A stretch of DNA of 64,000 bases, taken from positions 46,567 to 110,566 of the forward strand of contig CAKUFK010000007.1 of NCBI GenBank assembly GCA_934647945.1. The letters run 5' to 3'. Position numbers and translations under genes: made by a program. This document shows, piece after piece, positions 61,670-64,000 of this stretch (position 1 is the stretch's first letter; every line of letters begins with the position of its first letter). Source of the stretch: an uncultured Eubacteriales bacterium (GTDB lineage: Bacteria > Bacillota > Clostridia > Oscillospirales > Acutalibacteraceae). The notes below the pieces were generated by a model. The model did not search any database. It was not told where the DNA came from and saw only the letters and a program-made list of their open reading frames with translations.

Positions 61670-61993
61670 ATGGAATTGCGGCCGGAAATCGTCAGCGAAC
61701 TGTGGCACAGCGATCTGATCGAATCAGAGGACTGCGGACTCGAGGAATCCCAGGAGTTCTATCGGCAGGTCAAGGAGGGCAGGGACCTCCCGCCGGATGT
61801 CTGGCAGATCGGGGATACCGCCCGGTTTATCCGTCTGAAGGACGGGGCCCCGTCGCCCGCGGAGCTCCAGCAGCTCCTGCAGTTTAAGCAGATCGAGCTG
61901 CTCAAAAGCATCCGCCGGATGGTGCTGTTTTTCGTGGTGCTGACCGTCATCGGCCTGGCCCTCTGGTTTTGGCAGTTGCTGAGCAGCATATGA
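61670..61993 (+). CDS. Small C-terminally anchored membrane protein
   Basis: A 107-residue protein of unknown family. The first 80 residues are acidic (SELWHSDLIESEDCGLEESQ) and GDLPPDVWQI-like; the C-terminus is one membrane helix (RMVLFFVVLTVIGLALWFW). AGGAGG lies eight bases before ATG, and it begins two bases after DRTGG2, so it belongs to the sensor operon. It could tether the sensor to the membrane. No function is assigned. Confidence 0.6.
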   Translation: MELRPEIVSELWHSDLIESEDCGLEESQEFYRQVKEGRDLPPDVWQIGDTARFIRLKDGAPSPAELQQLLQFKQIELLKSIRRMVLFFVVLTVIGLALWFWQLLSSI

Positions 61994-62015
61994 GAAACCC
62001 GATCGGCTGAAACCG

Positions 62016-62049
62016 CCCTGACCCGGTGACCACAGGGCCCGGGTCAGGG
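62016..62049 (+). terminator. Weak hairpin after the sensor operon
   Basis: An 11-bp stem (62016-62026 with 62039-62049, 12-base loop) is followed only by TTATCC, so termination is possible but weak. It lies 22 bases past the small membrane-protein stop and before vanR. Confidence 0.45.
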
Positions 62050-62116
62050 TTATCCATACTCCCGCGCGGAGGAGGCCCGCTCCGCTTCTATTCGATGTCA
62101 AAAGGAGGACAGGCGG

Positions 62117-62815
62117 ATGGCCTACCAGATTCTCGTCGTGGACGATGAACCCGAAATCGCGGATCTCATCGAGCTGTATCTGAAAAACGAGGGATTTACC
62201 GTCCACACCTGCTACAGCGCGGCCGCCGCTCTCGCCTGTATCGAGACGGAGCGTCTCGACCTCGCGCTGCTCGACGTCATGCTGCCCGACACCGACGGAT
62301 TTGCTATCTGCCGCAAAATCCGCGAAACCCACACCTATCCGGTCATCATGCTCACCGCCAGGGATCAGGAGATCGACAAAATCCTCGGCCTGACCCTGGG
62401 GGCGGATGACTACATCACCAAGCCTTTCCGCCCGCTCGAAATGATCGCGCGGGTCAAGGCACAGCTGCGCCGCTCCACCCAATACAACCGCACCGAAGGC
62501 GAACCCGAGGAGCGGGTCATCGCGTTCTCCGGCCTGGTGCTCAATCAGGATACCCACGAGTGCTCCCTTGACGAAAAGCCGCTCTCCCTGACCCCCACCG
62601 AGTTCTCGATCCTTTGGTTCCTGTGCGCGAACCGGGGCCGGGTCATCAGCTCGGAGGAGCTGTTCCACGAGGTCTGGGGAGAAAAATACTTTACGGGCAG
62701 CAACAACACCGTCATGGTGCATATCCGGCATCTGCGTGAAAAAATGCACGATCCGGCGGAACATCCGAAATACATCAAAACGGTGTGGGGGGTAGGCTAT
62801 AAAATTGAAAAGTAA
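62117..62815 (+). CDS. VanR/OmpR-type response regulator
   Basis: A 232-residue regulator. Receiver domain: acidic pair in LVVDDEPEIADL, phosphorylated Asp in ALLDVMLPDTDGF, Lys in ITKPFRP. Winged-helix domain (about 130-230): SLTPTEFSILWFLCANRG, MVHIRHLREKM, KYIKTVWGVGYKI. AAAGGAGG precedes ATG. It overlaps the kinase start, forming one two-component unit. VanR likeness is by sequence; no vancomycin resistance genes are in the window. Confidence 0.92.
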   Translation: MAYQILVVDDEPEIADLIELYLKNEGFTVHTCYSAAAALACIETERLDLALLDVMLPDTDGFAICRKIRETHTYPVIMLTARDQEIDKILGLTLGADDYITKPFRPLEMIARVKAQLRRSTQYNRTEGEPEERVIAFSGLVLNQDTHECSLDEKPLSLTPTEFSILWFLCANRGRVISSEELFHEVWGEKYFTGSNNTVMVHIRHLREKMHDPAEHPKYIKTVWGVGYKIEK

Positions 62816-63935
62816 ATTCCGGGCCTTGAAAAAAAAGATCTTTCTGCAGGTGGTGCTGACCGTCGTCGCCGCCGCGGCAGTGGGGTCTTTTCTTCTTTTC
62901 TGGGTCATCGACGGGGTGCTGCAAAACCCGTTTGCCGAAACCTTTATCAGCCTGTGCCAGCGGATCCTCCGTCTGAGCCCCAGCAGCGCGAAAACCGCGT
63001 ATTATGCCCTGTTCCAGCGGTTCAAGCCGCTTTGGCTGGGGATCGGCTTCGTGCTGCTCCTGCTCGTCATCTTCTATTTCGCCCTGTCCCGCGTCACCAA
63101 ATATTTCGACAAGCTGAGTGAGGGACTTGACCGGCTGACGGATGATTCGGAGGAGGAAATCCGCCTCCCGGCCGAGCTAGATTTCATGGAAAAGCGTTTG
63201 AACGCCGTCCGCGAAACCCTGCGCAAACGGGAAAAGGACGCCAAGGAGGCCGAGCAGCGGAAAAACGACCTCGTCGTCTATCTCGCCCACGACATCAAGA
63301 CCCCGCTGACCTCGGTGGTCGGGTATCTCAGCCTGCTCGACGAGGCCCCCGACATGCCGCCGGCCCAGCGGGCCAAATATGTGGATATTACGCTGCAGAA
63401 GGCTTACCGGCTGGAACAATTGGTGGATGAGTTCTTCGATATCACCCGGTTCAACCTGCAGACCATCGTCCTCAACCGGGAAACGCTGGATCTCTCTTTC
63501 ATGCTGCGGCAGATCGCCGACGAGTTTTTCCCCATCCTCTCCCCTCAGGGCAAGGAGGCCCGGGTAGAGGCCGACGACGCCCTCACCGTCTATGCCGACC
63601 CGGACAAGCTGGCCCGGGTGTTCAACAACATCCTTAAAAACGCCGCGGCCTACAGTTTCCCGGACAGTGTCATCATCATCCGGGCGGAATGCGAAGAGGA
63701 TGCGGTGACGGTTTCCTTCATCAACCGCGGCCGGGAGATCCCATCCGAGAGCCTGACCACTATTTTTGAGAAATTTTACCGTCTGGACGGCGCCCGCTCC
63801 AGCAACACGGGCGGGGCGGGCCTTGGCTTGGCGATTGCCCGGGAAATCGTCCTCGCCCATGGGGGAGACATCACCGCGAGCAGCGCAGGCGGCGTGACGG
63901 TGTTCACAGTGAGGCTCCCTAAGGCCGGGGCCTAG
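62805..63935 (+). CDS. VanS-type sensor histidine kinase
   Basis: A 376-residue kinase. Two membrane segments (VVLTVVAAAAVGSFLLFWVI and GIGFVLLLLVIFYFALS) flank a short outside loop. The phosphoacceptor His is in VYLAHDIKTPLTSVVGYLS. The ATPase has N-box NNILKNAAAYS, G2 GGAGLGLAIAREI. Its start is TTG 62805 inside the end of the regulator gene, eight bases from GGTAGG. The short outside loop suggests a membrane or lipid II-like signal as in VanS, but this is inference. Confidence 0.9.
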   Translation: MKSKFRALKKKIFLQVVLTVVAAAAVGSFLLFWVIDGVLQNPFAETFISLCQRILRLSPSSAKTAYYALFQRFKPLWLGIGFVLLLLVIFYFALSRVTKYFDKLSEGLDRLTDDSEEEIRLPAELDFMEKRLNAVRETLRKREKDAKEAEQRKNDLVVYLAHDIKTPLTSVVGYLSLLDEAPDMPPAQRAKYVDITLQKAYRLEQLVDEFFDITRFNLQTIVLNRETLDLSFMLRQIADEFFPILSPQGKEARVEADDALTVYADPDKLARVFNNILKNAAAYSFPDSVIIIRAECEEDAVTVSFINRGREIPSESLTTIFEKFYRLDGARSSNTGGAGLGLAIAREIVLAHGGDITASSAGGVTVFTVRLPKAGA

Positions 63936-64000
63936 CGTTTCCGTAATTCCAACCCAGCCTCCCCGGCCACCCACAATGGCGTTTCCCGCCATTGCCCGAG
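63936..64000. other. Window end: short hairpin, no gene
   Basis: After the kinase stop there is a CAATGGCG / CGCCATTG stem near 63974-63994 without a T-run. CCACAATGGC also occurs in block B at 41414-41424, so another repeat block may start here. No gene is visible. Confidence 0.35.

Noticed and set aside
1..64000. tRNA or rRNA genes, insertion sequences, prophage
   Set aside because: No tRNA cloverleaf, rRNA core sequence, transposase or phage structural gene was recognised by eye; a tRNA scan would settle the first.

Overview
The window is a GC-rich chromosomal stretch that reads as a Gram-positive, spore-forming clostridium, most likely an Oscillospiraceae/Ruminococcaceae-type gut anaerobe. 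The evidence is a spoVAE gene, a CIRCE (HrcA) operator, mreBCD-mrdA-minD, a VanR/VanS-like pair, an Rnf-type cluster, an [FeFe]-hydrogenase-like sensor operon, AGGAGG ribosome sites with many GTG/TTG starts, and host-glycan style carbohydrate genes. The species is not identified.

Region by region. (1) 1-21440, nearly all minus strand, is a carbohydrate-use island. A GH2 glycosidase is followed by two solute-binding proteins, a permease pair, an NHL/TPR protein, a Yip1-like membrane protein, a DUF5696 protein and a further permease cut by the window edge. No ABC ATPase is encoded here. Upstream lie a sugar-metabolism set (ROK kinase, fucose-isomerase-like protein, GatZ-like protein), a ROK repressor and a DUF4091/GH123-like glycosidase. 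Three related palindromes overlap the -10 regions of the GH2, ROK-kinase and ROK-repressor transcription units and look like operators for that repressor. (2) 21967-28931 holds ridA, dut, an ANT(6)-like nucleotidyltransferase, a U32 peptidase-family gene and zapA on minus, then htpG on plus behind a consensus CIRCE, then a lone spoVAE. (3) 29065-30264 is a mosaic intergenic repeat block and an AT-rich island with one 60-residue cysteine-rich ORF. (4) 30313-38671 (minus) has rpsO-pnp and an apbE-rnfCDG-(E/A) cluster that lacks rnfB and ends in a degenerate E/A-like fusion. (5) 38809-53894 (plus) has an SH3 lipoprotein, an aldo/keto reductase, a GyrI-like protein, a second repeat block, a DUF4321 protein, maf, mreBCD, a third repeat block, mrdA, minD, mgsA, hisS, aspS and htrA. 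(6) 54059-58782 (minus) has an XRE/ADP-ribosylglycohydrolase fusion, a PepE-like protein and serC-serA. (7) 59073-63935 (plus) has a DRTGG / HATPase / hydrogenase-like / DRTGG operon with a small membrane protein, then a VanR/VanS-type pair.

How the genes work together: the first region should release, import and catabolise a glycoside under ROK control. The Rnf-like cluster with its own flavin transferase suggests membrane flavin-based electron transfer. The hydrogenase-like sensor operon would report redox state or H2 through a switch kinase. The mre-mrd-min block sets cell shape and the division site. The most unusual items are the reduced Rnf cluster, the ROK palindrome regulon, the dispersed multi-hairpin repeat family and the XRE-ADP-ribosylglycohydrolase fusion. 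All assignments come from reading the sequence; no database search was run.
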